Shown: in pieces, positions 1 to 5,147 of the stretch | Layout of the letters: every line of letters starts with the position of its first letter | How positions within the stretch are numbered: position 1 is the first letter of the stretch | NCBI GenBank assembly: GCA_030642025.1 | Contig: DAOWOO010000135.1 | Location: 1 to 5,147 of the forward strand | Source: Candidatus Zixiibacteriota bacterium | GTDB taxonomy: Bacteria > Zixibacteria > MSB-5A5 > GN15 > PGXB01 | Length of the DNA stretch: 5,147 nt | Direction: 5' to 3' | Notes under the pieces: model-generated | Database searches by the model: none | What the model was told of the DNA's origin: nothing | What the model saw: the letters and a program-made list of their open reading frames with translations, nothing else | Program-made: the position numbers and the translations under genes

Positions 1-456
1 GGGATTACAATAACATTGCCGCGGCTTAAAGACCATAGTGAGGATATTCCCGATCTAATAGATTATTTTCTGTGCGATTACGCCATAAAGAACGGGCATG
101 GTTTTAAGGTCTTTGATAAGTCCGTTATTGACTTTTTCACTGGCTATGACTGGCCGGGAAATGTCCGCCAGCTTCTCGAGACAGTCGAGTCGCTGGTTGC
201 CCTGACTCCATCATCATTTATCAGCATGAAGGAGGCGACAGCCTATCTGAATCTGCAAAACGGCGAATCGGGGTGGCATCAAAGGGCCAATTCTTCCAGA
301 ACTTTTCAGGAGCGGATTAGAGATTTCAAAAGACTGTTGATTACCCAGGCCTTGGCCAGAAATGAGAACAATATCAGCGCCGCCGCCAGGGAGCTTTCAC
401 TTGACCCGTCCAATCTGGGCAAAATGATAAAAGAAGCGGGCATGCCTGCCGGTTGA
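1..456 (+). CDS. Sigma-54-dependent transcriptional regulator, C-terminal part (5'-truncated by window edge)
   Basis: The open frame runs from base 1 to a TGA at 454-456 and gives 151 residues. It is the end of a bacterial enhancer-binding protein of the NtrC type, which uses ATP hydrolysis to open sigma-54 RNA polymerase promoters. Residues 6-23 (LPRLKDHSEDIPDLIDYF) match the 'LPPLRER.EDIP.L..HFL' stretch of the sigma-54 AAA+ domain. WPGNVRQL at about 51-58 matches the conserved WPGN(V/I)REL motif near the end of that domain. Residues about 116-147 form a Fis-type helix-turn-helix (NNISAAARELSLDPSNLGKMIKEAG) for DNA binding. The Walker motifs, the GAFTGA loop and any N-terminal receiver, GAF or PAS sensor lie outside the window, so the signal is unknown. 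The TTG at 16-18 is not a real start because homology continues upstream of it. The family call is secure; the regulon is not visible. Confidence 0.93.
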   Translation, partial: GITITLPRLKDHSEDIPDLIDYFLCDYAIKNGHGFKVFDKSVIDFFTGYDWPGNVRQLLETVESLVALTPSSFISMKEATAYLNLQNGESGWHQRANSSRTFQERIRDFKRLLITQALARNENNISAAARELSLDPSNLGKMIKEAGMPAG

Positions 457-482
457 AATTACCGGCCATGAAAAGTTATTTT
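441..482 (+). terminator. Weak hairpin over the regulator stop codon, possible terminator
   Basis: CATG at 441-444 plus GCCGGT at 448-453 pair with ACCGGC at 461-466 plus CATG at 467-470. This gives 10 base pairs with a 3-base bulge and a 7-base loop that contains the TGA stop. The following bases (AAAAGTTATTTT, 471-482) hold only a poor, displaced T-run, so termination here would be weak. The stronger signal on this strand is at 793-838. Confidence 0.3.
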
Positions 483-570
483 CGGTGACAACCACCATTT
501 TCCCATTAACGTCCCTCATACTACATTCATTTAACACGTTGAACAATTGAAACTTACAAATTCATCGAAG

Positions 571-792
571 TCAGAGAAGAAGGGCACGCTTTTTGTAATA
601 CTTATAAAAATTAAAGCCCCCCAAAGGGAGGATACGAAAGAGGAGAGTTCCGGGATTTATGTTATGATTGTCAGGCTGATCGCGGCTCCTCACTCTGAGA
701 TAACTTAATAGAATTGTGACAGGTAGCTTTTTGCAGTAATCGTAAAGGGTTACCGAGGGGGGTTCAATCCGGCTCTTGGCTCGATTGAGCGA
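571..792 (+). other. Unassigned intergenic segment leading into a terminator; possible small RNA or long 3' UTR
   Basis: No convincing protein gene is seen here. The segment holds small inverted repeats. GTAATC (736-741) pairs with GGTTAC (748-753) through a 6-base loop. CTC (773-775) plus GCTC (779-782) pair with GAGC plus GAG (787-793) around a GATT loop. The run ACCGAGGGGGGTTC (752-765) can alternatively pair with the left arm of the terminator that follows. A transcript from the regulator gene, or from an internal promoter I could not locate, would end at that terminator. A minus-strand frame of 100 codons crosses the segment, but it has no ribosome binding site and reads through the terminator stem, so I do not call it a gene. 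No known RNA family was recognised. Confidence 0.25.
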
Positions 793-838
793 GAAACCCC
801 CGGTGGTGTTTGTGCTCACACCATCGGGGTTTCTTTTT
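793..838 (+). terminator. Strong rho-independent terminator (plus strand)
   Basis: GAAACCCC (793-800) and GGTGGTGT (802-809) pair with ACACCATC (818-825) and GGGGTTTC (826-833). The stem is 16 base pairs with one G-U pair, one bulged C at 801 and an 8-base loop (810-817). A T-rich tract (TTTCTTTTT, 830-838) follows. On the minus strand the stem is followed by TTTCTCGC, which is a much poorer tract, so the plus strand is the likely orientation. No plus-strand protein gene ends close to it; the nearest is the regulator, about 340 bases upstream. Confidence 0.8.
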
Positions 839-1150
839 ATATAACACCCCCGTTTTTTAATTAAAGTAAACATATCGGCTGACTGTGCTGTTATAGATGG
901 AAATATAATTAAGATGGATTCTCAACGCCCGCCGCCGGGGATTATCATCAGAAGATAACTGAATGCCGGTATTGGAATTAAACAGATCTGGATATAATTC
1001 CGCAAATTATTGGTTAGTTTATCCCGCAAAAATAAGGATTACCAGACCATTGGTATATTTTTAACCTGACATTAAGCAGCCCAATAAAAACAGGCTTGAC
1101 TTCTATCATAGCAGGTTGGCAACTCAAACCGCCGATTATAGATGATAATT
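839..1150. other. AT-rich intergenic spacer, no gene seen
   Basis: This stretch lies between the plus-strand terminator at 793-838 and the minus-strand terminator at 1151-1190 and contains no supported reading frame. It holds a 7-bp inverted repeat, GGAATTA (974-980) / TAATTCC (995-1001), with a 14-base spacer. It also holds a 5-bp one, TACCA (1040-1044) / TGGTA (1051-1055), followed by a T-rich run. Neither is strong enough to assign a function in DNA this rich in A and T. I saw no convincing promoter pair on either strand. Confidence 0.5.
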
Positions 1151-1190
1151 AAAAAAGGCGGTATCCCGGCTGTTTGGCCGGGATACCGTC
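1151..1190 (-). terminator. Rho-independent terminator of the porin gene
   Basis: GGCGGTATCCCGGC (1157-1170) pairs with GCCGGGATACCGTC (1177-1190). The stem is 14 uninterrupted base pairs (one G-U) with a 6-base loop. Read on the minus strand it is followed directly by six T residues (complement of AAAAAA, 1151-1156). It sits about 30 bases beyond the stop codon of the minus-strand porin gene, the textbook position for its intrinsic terminator. Confidence 0.93.
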
Positions 1191-1220
1191 TATAAAAGTA
1201 CTATACCTTATAGTCCCTGA

Positions 1221-2390
1221 TTAGAAATTCAGGATAAAGGATGTCTGCGCCCTGAGGTTTTTGGCGCTGTCGGCATCTTTGTAATCGGTCTGCCACTGGG
1301 CAACTTCGAGACCGATTTGGGCTGCTGGTATGATGGTAAAGACAATATTGCCGTAGAAGCAGGTATTTTTAACACGGCCGGATGATATACTGGCTTCGTC
1401 GGGATCATCCATACCGCCGCCAATACTGAATTTTACTGTCGGGGTGACCTGCGCCCAGGCTGAGACCCAGCCGCCGATGGCGTCAAGGCCGTCAATTTGG
1501 CTGCTCAGTCCGATACCGCCATTATAATTTCCCAGGTTGGTGCCTGAAAACACCTCGCCGGAAATACCATGGTCGCCCGGAATCGAAAGCATCAAATGCC
1601 CTGAGGCCGCCCAGCTTTTATATGTTTCGGAATTGCCCTGATCAGTTTCAGCCTTTAACTGGCCATAAAGACCTGATGCGCCCAGACGGACAGAGCCGCC
1701 CTCGGTCCAGGAATGATTCACATCCAAATATCCCTGTACAGAGGGAATACCGGCGTCAGTGCCATCGTCCTGCGAGTCGGCATTCTCACCGTCGAGAGAC
1801 AGGCTGAGAGAAATCAGATCGTCGCCGATAGTTCGAAAAGCGCCGGCGGCGAATGAAACCACGGTGTTGTTTTCGGGATTGGAGGAATATCCGAATCTGA
1901 CCTGGGGACGACGATAACCAAGATTACCGCAATTCCACAGCACAGAATAATTCAGAGTTGAGGGATTCAAAGGCGAGATCAAATCCCATGTCTGACCGGC
2001 CATAAGTTCAAATCCCTGTTTCTTGATGCTGAAAAAAGCGTGGCGAAGGAGGAACAGAGTCTTGTTTTCCGTGCCGCCGCTGCCGTACAGATCGAATTCA
2101 AGCTTGCCGAACACGGATACATCATGGTAGCCATTGCCGACGGCCTTGAAGCCGAAACGGGATTGCCTGTGAGTCATATTGAATTGTTCGTCATCAGCAT
2201 CATTGGTGCGCTGATTGATCCACATGACAAAATTGCCGTTGCTGGTGAGGTTTTGATCATAGGCCCCATCCAGTTTGAAGTAACCGTACCAGTCAATATC
2301 AAACGAAGGCTTATCCTTCGCCGCCAGATTGCCCACCATAAGTATGGCAATACAGAAGACCAGCAACAGTCTGATGTTAGTGCTTTTCAT
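1221..2390 (-). CDS. Outer-membrane beta-barrel porin, DcaP-like
   Basis: This 389-residue protein is predicted to form a substrate channel in the outer membrane. Residues 1-24 are a signal peptide (charged MKSTNIR, hydrophobic LLLVFCIAILMVG, cleavage near NLAA). The mature part is made of alternating, aromatic-rich strands with Gly/Asn/Asp-rich turns, and the last residues (TSFILNF) end in the terminal Phe recognised by the Bam assembly machinery. SRFGFK (77-82), GKLEFDLYG (95-103), LRHAFF (115-120), AGQTWDL (131-137) and RRPQVRFGY (160-168) resemble the order of motifs I know from DcaP-type trimeric porins, and the length is normal for a 16-stranded porin. The substrate cannot be inferred. 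The ATG (complement of 2388-2390) follows a strong Shine-Dalgarno sequence, and a terminator lies 30 bases past the stop, so the gene is probably transcribed alone. It converges with the regulator and diverges from the protease. The outer-membrane barrel assignment is firm; the DcaP subfamily is a judgement from motif resemblance. Confidence 0.85.
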   Translation of the reverse strand: MKSTNIRLLLVFCIAILMVGNLAAKDKPSFDIDWYGYFKLDGAYDQNLTSNGNFVMWINQRTNDADDEQFNMTHRQSRFGFKAVGNGYHDVSVFGKLEFDLYGSGGTENKTLFLLRHAFFSIKKQGFELMAGQTWDLISPLNPSTLNYSVLWNCGNLGYRRPQVRFGYSSNPENNTVVSFAAGAFRTIGDDLISLSLSLDGENADSQDDGTDAGIPSVQGYLDVNHSWTEGGSVRLGASGLYGQLKAETDQGNSETYKSWAASGHLMLSIPGDHGISGEVFSGTNLGNYNGGIGLSSQIDGLDAIGGWVSAWAQVTPTVKFSIGGGMDDPDEASISSGRVKNTCFYGNIVFTIIPAAQIGLEVAQWQTDYKDADSAKNLRAQTSFILNF

Positions 2391-2394
2391 TGCA

Positions 2395-2402
2395 CCCTCC
2401 TC
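2395..2402 (-). promoter_or_regulatory. Ribosome binding site of the porin gene
   Basis: On the minus strand the bases GAGGAGGG (complement of 2395-2402) lie four bases before the ATG at 2390-2388. This is close to a full anti-16S match. It supports the signal-peptide methionine as the true start. Confidence 0.85.
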
Positions 2403-2514
2403 AAATGGTTTTAGCTGTTAGTTATTGATAAATATATTTACACTTTTATATCGGCAATGGCCTTTTAATACTGGATGGACTAATTTATGATTTTGCCCCT
2501 TTCCTTTCAATTTC

Positions 2515-2578
2515 GCCATCGGTAGCCTCCTGTCATAAACGTTACCGCATAAATCGGTCGAGAGGCTATCCTGACGGC
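2515..2578. repeat. Long imperfect inverted repeat (hairpin) in the divergent region
   Basis: GGTAGCCTC (2521-2529) pairs with GAGGCTATC (2562-2570) over nine positions with one G-U. The stem extends outward by GCCATC (2515-2520) against GACGGC (2573-2578) with one mismatch and a 2-base bulge. The 32-base loop contains a further ACCG (2544-2547) / CGGT (2555-2558) pair. No T-run follows on either side, so it is not an ordinary terminator. It could be a structured 5' leader of the porin mRNA, if transcription starts upstream of it, or a protein-binding site. It matches no riboswitch consensus I recognise. Confidence 0.5.
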
Positions 2579-2653
2579 AGCTAAATCTTGAATCGACTAT
2601 ATCCGGCTGTTTTCAAGGATGGGATATGGCCGATTGCACGGAAGTTTCCAAAT

Positions 2654-2670
2654 TGTTCAATCTTTGAACA
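2654..2670. promoter_or_regulatory. 17-bp perfect palindrome, candidate operator
   Basis: TGTTCAA-TCT-TTGAACA has two perfect 7-bp half-sites with a 3-base spacer. The size and symmetry suit a site for a dimeric helix-turn-helix repressor or activator. It lies about 250 bases upstream of the protease start and 265 bases upstream of the porin start, so either gene could be the target. Nothing in the window identifies the binding protein, and a chance occurrence or a small RNA hairpin is possible. Confidence 0.3.
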
Positions 2671-2783
2671 GCGCAAAGAAAAGCAAGCTTCAGATTGCCA
2701 ATGAGACTATGGGGGACATGCATCTAAGCAAATATTGCAATACATTTAAACCTGAATCATTGACGTTACCGGAGGGTAGCAAA

Positions 2784-2843
2784 ATGTCGATCCGGCAATC
2801 TCATAGAACCGAAAGGTCCTTTTTATCATGTTATATCTGTTGA
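2784..2843 (+). CDS. Possible 19-codon leader ORF or remnant of a lipoprotein start
   Basis: GGAGGG at 2771-2776 lies seven bases before an ATG at 2784, one of the best ribosome binding sites in the window, but the frame stops after 19 codons at TGA (2841-2843). The peptide (MSIRQSHRTERSFLSCYIC) resembles nothing I know. Two things are odd. First, the frame is the same as that of the downstream protease, which reopens right after the TGA. Second, another frame across 2813-2857 reads KVLFIMLYLLTGCGN, which looks like a lipoprotein signal with an LTGC lipobox. One extra base near 2812-2814 would join it to the ATG, but that frame also stops soon, at 2867-2869. It may be a leader peptide, a decayed lipoprotein gene or chance. 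Confidence 0.25.
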   Translation: MSIRQSHRTERSFLSCYIC

Positions 2844-2910
2844 CCGGTTGTGGAAATAGGCTATATTGAGAATGTAGTCACTCCTGACGCGGACAAGCAA
2901 CCTGTAATTC

Positions 2911-2914
2911 GAGG
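2911..2914 (+). promoter_or_regulatory. Ribosome binding site that sets the protease start
   Basis: GAGG at 2911-2914 lies seven bases before ATG 2922. The frame itself is open from a GTG at 2850, but that codon has no Shine-Dalgarno sequence and would place 24 polar residues ahead of an otherwise standard signal peptide. ATG 2922 is therefore the better start; the ATG at 2931 is a less likely alternative. Confidence 0.6.
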
Positions 2915-2921
2915 CCTGAAC

Positions 2922-3932
2922 ATGAAACTCATGCCCGTAAAGATAGTTATCACACTTTTTATTCTGGCGATGCCATTGACCGCAACGGCATATATCCATC
3001 AGGATTCGTCGAATAGAACTATCAATCCGGCGCCGACCAGGTTGATTGTAAAACTCGAAGCTGATTTAAAAACGAATCTTTCTTATCATAAAAGCGGCGT
3101 TCCTGAGATCGGTATCGCGGCCTTTGATCGGCTAAACTTAAAATACTCGGTCAGCAATCAGGAATATCTTTACCCTGATGCCGGAATCATGCAGCGTCCG
3201 GACATTCTGAAAAACACTTTTGTGGTGGAAATACCTGAGAGTACCGACATCGATGCTTTAATTAAAGATTACAACAGTCTGAGCGAAGTGGAATATGCCG
3301 AACCCGATGTCCGGCTGGAACTGTATGAAATTCCCGATGATCCACTGTACCAGCATCAGTGGGGACTTAACAATACGGGCCAGGCCTATTATCATGTGGA
3401 GCGCTTTGAGGGTTGCGGCAATGATATTCAAACAACTACTTCCGGTATAGCCGATTCCGATATTGACGCCCACGAAGTATTTGCCAATCCGCCGGATAAT
3501 ACCGTGACGGTCATCCTGGCCATGATTGATACCGGGGTCGATCTTGATCATCCGGAATTATCCGGGCGTATATGGGTCAATCCGAATGAGATTCCCGGCA
3601 ACGGTTTTGATGATGATCATAACGGGTACATCGACGATGTCAACGGCTGGGATTTCGCCGGGGATAACAGCATGGCGATACCTCCGGAGGAAGACAATGA
3701 TCCGACAGATTTACATGGTCACGGTACCCATTGTTCCGGGATAATAACGGCCGTGGCGGGAAATGGAGCCGGAGTGGCCGGCATCCTGGATGACTGCCGG
3801 ATTATGGCTCTGAATTTTGCGCCGGTTATGCTATCGTCATATGCCGTGCGGGCGATTGTCTATGCCGCCGACAACGGCGCCGATGTTATCAGTATGAGTT
3901 GGGGGTATCCCCTGGGAGGTTATGGCGCTTAA
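2922..3932 (+). CDS. Secreted subtilisin-like serine protease (S8), N-terminal fragment with catalytic Asp and His; frame broken
   Basis: This 336-residue piece is the front of a secreted S8 endopeptidase. Residues 1 to about 22 are a Sec signal peptide (MKLMPVKIVITLFILAMPLTATA). A prodomain follows, from RLIVKLE (40-46) to EVEYAEPD (122-129), ending in the YQHQWGLNNTGQ junction (143-154) typical of fervidolysin-like subtilases, where the propeptide acts as chaperone and inhibitor. The catalytic Asp is D203 in AMIDTGVD. An acidic, probably calcium-binding loop NGFDDDHNGYIDD lies at 227-239. The catalytic His is H267 in HGTHCSG, where Cys replaces the usual Val, as in proteinase K relatives. 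Translation reaches ADVISMSWG (about 320-328) and stops at TAA 3930-3932, before the oxyanion Asn and catalytic Ser, which continue in the next frame from 3922. Alone this product would lack the nucleophile and be inactive. It is transcribed divergently from the porin. Family certainty is very high; whether the break is biological is not known. Confidence 0.92.
   Translation: MKLMPVKIVITLFILAMPLTATAYIHQDSSNRTINPAPTRLIVKLEADLKTNLSYHKSGVPEIGIAAFDRLNLKYSVSNQEYLYPDAGIMQRPDILKNTFVVEIPESTDIDALIKDYNSLSEVEYAEPDVRLELYEIPDDPLYQHQWGLNNTGQAYYHVERFEGCGNDIQTTTSGIADSDIDAHEVFANPPDNTVTVILAMIDTGVDLDHPELSGRIWVNPNEIPGNGFDDDHNGYIDDVNGWDFAGDNSMAIPPEEDNDPTDLHGHGTHCSGIITAVAGNGAGVAGILDDCRIMALNFAPVMLSSYAVRAIVYAADNGADVISMSWGYPLGGYGA
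3898..3932 (+). other. Frameshift junction in the subtilase gene
   Basis: Coding similarity leaves the upstream frame after SMSWG (3903) and resumes one base later in phase with ALNDALVYA (from 3925). Removing one base from GGGGG (3901-3905), CCCC (3909-3912) or GGG (3914-3916) restores one continuous frame. All three repairs leave six residues between S-W-G and A-L-N-D, the same spacing I recall in subtilisin (SLG-GPSGSA-ALKAAVD). GGGG and CCCC around TAT can form a tight hairpin. The upstream TAA (3930-3932) overlaps the downstream ATG (3922-3924) by 11 bases. GGGAGG lies only two bases before that ATG, too close for efficient initiation. Confidence 0.85.
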
Positions 3933-5147
3933 CGATGCCCTCGTCTATGCCCGCGATAAAGGAGTGATCCTGGTGGCGGCTTCCGGCAACGATTTCATCG
4001 AAAAGGCTAATTTCCCAGCCGCCTGTGACGGAGTTATAACCGTCGCCGCCTCCAACAGCGACGATCATATAACCGATTTTTCAACCTTCGGCGACCATAT
4101 AAATATCTGCGCTCCCGGTCTCTCGGTGTTGTCGCTGAGGGCGGACACGACTGATATGTACGGTCCCTGTGAGGCGGACGTGCATATTGTTGATGATTCC
4201 TATTACCTGGCTTCCGGCACCAGTATGGCCTGTCCCCATGTATCAGGTATGGCGGCCTACCTTCGGGCCGTATCTCCGGGATTGATACCGGACAAGGCGC
4301 AGGAGATACTGGAGATGACGGCCGACGATTTCATCGACCCATACGGAACCGGCCAAAATCTGCCGGGCTGGGATAAATACAGCGGCTACGGCCGGGTGAA
4401 TCTGAATAACGCTCTCGGTGCGGTGCCTGACCTTCGGGCAAAAATCATTTCACCCCGACCCAATGAAATTGTGGCCGATATTGTCGATATTACGGGCCTG
4501 GCCGATGGTGCGGACTTTTCAGAATATATACTCGAATACGGCGCCGGAGCTATACCAACAGAGTGGAGTGAAATAACAAGCTCATCATCACCGATTACCG
4601 GCGACATTCTGGGGCAATGGTCAACGGCCGGTCTCAACGGTCAGTTTACGTTAAGGTTGAGAGTGGGGCAGACCAATATCTCACAGGTCACCGTCTATGT
4701 CATTAATAATACTACCGCCGTATTCTCCGCACCCGCTGATCAGGATACGGTAACATCATGGGCAACCATATCCGGAACCGCGATTTGCCCGGATTTTAAA
4801 GAATATGTCATTGAATACGGAGCGGGTGAATCTCCCGGTACGTGGTACGAAATAATCAGGACGGCAATACCGGCCGGTGACGGAGTACTGGCTGTCTGGA
4901 ACACCGGAAGTCTGGATGAAGGATGGTATATCCTTCGCCTGTCGGTTTTTTCAGGAACGGGTCTGGAAGCTGCGGAAGAGATAAGCGTCTTCGTGCAGTC
5001 ATTTTACTCCACTGACCAGGCTTGGAAAGTGCATATGGATGCCGATATCGCCGCCGTGCCTAATTACGGCGATTTTGATAATGACGGCGTCAATGAAATA
5101 ATAGTGTCGACCTCTGATGGTGTCAGGTTCCATAATCTGGATGGTAC
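3922..5147 (+). CDS. Subtilisin-like protease, C-terminal part with catalytic Ser and accessory domains (runs off the window)
   Basis: This frame is open from ATG 3922 to the window end (408 complete codons, no stop) and continues the protease after the frame break. Residue numbers are counted from 3922. ALNDALVYARDKGVILVAASGN (2-23) supplies the helix, strand and oxyanion Asn N23. FSTFGDHINICAPG (about 54-67) is the canonical strand before the active site. GTSMACPHVSG carries the catalytic Ser at S101, and YGRVNLNNAL (about 156-165) closes the catalytic domain. Two similar domains of about 90 residues follow (174-263 and 267-359), then GDFDNDGVNEIIV (383-395), an aspartate-rich motif of the kind that begins FG-GAP/VCBS beta-propeller blades. 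The native protein is therefore a large secreted or surface protease whose C-terminus lies beyond the window. The ATG may only be an internal Met of the intact protein. No signal peptide precedes it, so this piece could not be exported alone. Confidence 0.9.
   Translation, partial: MALNDALVYARDKGVILVAASGNDFIEKANFPAACDGVITVAASNSDDHITDFSTFGDHINICAPGLSVLSLRADTTDMYGPCEADVHIVDDSYYLASGTSMACPHVSGMAAYLRAVSPGLIPDKAQEILEMTADDFIDPYGTGQNLPGWDKYSGYGRVNLNNALGAVPDLRAKIISPRPNEIVADIVDITGLADGADFSEYILEYGAGAIPTEWSEITSSSSPITGDILGQWSTAGLNGQFTLRLRVGQTNISQVTVYVINNTTAVFSAPADQDTVTSWATISGTAICPDFKEYVIEYGAGESPGTWYEIIRTAIPAGDGVLAVWNTGSLDEGWYILRLSVFSGTGLEAAEEISVFVQSFYSTDQAWKVHMDADIAAVPNYGDFDNDGVNEIIVSTSDGVRFHNLDG
4441..4998 (+). 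repeat. Tandem pair of ~90-residue C-terminal domains in the protease
   Basis: Copy 1 spans about 4441-4710 and copy 2 about 4720-4998. Both begin with a proline-containing strand (IISPRPNEIV / VFSAPADQDTV) and have an ITG/ISGTA step. They share the signature FSEYILEYGAGAIPTEWSEI / FKEYVIEYGAGESPGTWYEI, and both end in a Gly-rich turn followed by alternating hydrophobic strands (FTLRLRVG / YILRLSVF). The predicted all-beta make-up suggests an immunoglobulin-like fold used for adhesion, spacing or substrate binding. I do not recognise a named family with certainty. The similarity is clear in protein and weak in DNA, so the duplication is old. Confidence 0.8.

Larger units (their letters stand above)
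2403..2921. other. Divergent intergenic region between porin and protease
   Basis: This stretch should contain both promoters. For the porin a weak minus-strand candidate is TTGCCG (complement of 2452-2457) with TATATT (complement of 2431-2436), but the 15-base spacing is short and the -35 match is only partial. I found no persuasive promoter for the protease on the plus strand. The region also carries a long imperfect hairpin (2515-2578), a 17-bp palindrome (2654-2670) and a 19-codon ORF with a good ribosome binding site (2784-2843), each listed separately. The plus-strand frame of 74 codons starting at 2619 lacks a properly spaced ribosome binding site and resembles nothing I recognise. Confidence 0.5.

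Noticed and set aside
635..660. Resemblance of GAGGAGAGTTCCGGG to the conserved GAGGAAAGTCCGGGC of bacterial RNase P RNA
   Set aside because: Only this short stretch is similar; the other conserved elements, including the ACAGAA region, are absent and the segment before the terminator is too short.
757..775. GGTTCAATCC resembling a tRNA T-loop
   Set aside because: No matching 5-bp T-stem, anticodon arm or acceptor stem can be drawn around it.
571..873. Minus-strand frame of 100 codons in the intergenic region
   Set aside because: There is no ribosome binding site before its ATG, it reads straight through both arms of the 793-838 terminator, and its protein has no recognisable motif.
1040..1062. 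TACCA/TGGTA hairpin followed by T-rich bases as a terminator
   Set aside because: The stem is only 5 bp with no GC-rich core, and no gene ends nearby on the plus strand.
2040..2414. Plus-strand frame of 124 codons
   Set aside because: It lies antisense to the N-terminal half of the porin gene, whose signal peptide and family motifs are clear; it is a shadow frame.
2841..2852. Selenocysteine or readthrough at TGA 2841-2843 to extend the protease N-terminus
   Set aside because: The extension would bury a good signal peptide behind more than 40 residues, there is no obvious stem-loop after the TGA, and ATG 2922 has its own ribosome binding site.
3258..3744. Frames on both strands overlapping the protease catalytic region
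   Set aside because: They overlap the intact subtilase motifs in other frames and encode nothing recognisable.
4386..4637. Minus-strand frame of 83 codons
   Set aside because: It lies antisense to the protease C-terminal region and is a shadow of GC-rich codons.

Overview
This window looks like chromosomal DNA from a Gram-negative-type (outer-membrane-bearing) bacterium. The evidence is an outer-membrane beta-barrel protein with a signal peptide and a C-terminal phenylalanine, the tail of a sigma-54-dependent activator, and a secreted subtilisin-family protease with accessory C-terminal domains. The large multidomain secreted protease with an aspartate-rich 'GDFDNDG' motif would fit the Bacteroidota/FCB neighbourhood (for example Zixibacteria-like lineages). 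That placement is a weak inference from style, not a demonstrated taxonomy.

Layout: (1) 1-456, plus strand: the last 151 codons of a sigma-54 interaction-domain regulator with a Fis-type helix-turn-helix. (2) 457-1220: a gene-poor stretch with a strong plus-strand terminator (793-838), an unassigned structured segment before it, and a very clear terminator (1151-1190) for the gene that converges from the right. (3) 1221-2390, minus strand: a 389-residue outer-membrane porin resembling the DcaP type. (4) 2391-2921: a 530-base divergent intergenic region containing the porin's Shine-Dalgarno sequence, a long imperfect hairpin, a 17-bp perfect palindrome and a tiny ORF with a strong ribosome binding site. 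(5) 2922 to the window end, plus strand: a secreted S8 (subtilisin-like) serine protease whose reading frame is broken near 3898-3925. The catalytic Asp and His lie in the upstream frame; the oxyanion Asn and catalytic Ser lie in the downstream frame, which runs open off the window.

No operon links the three genes: regulator and porin converge, porin and protease diverge. Whether the cut-off regulator controls either neighbour cannot be decided from this sequence. The most notable items are the split protease (indel, pseudogene, assembly error or recoding), its tandem pair of unrecognised ~90-residue C-terminal domains, and the unexplained structured intergenic segments. I found no CRISPR array, tRNA, rRNA, insertion sequence or defence system.
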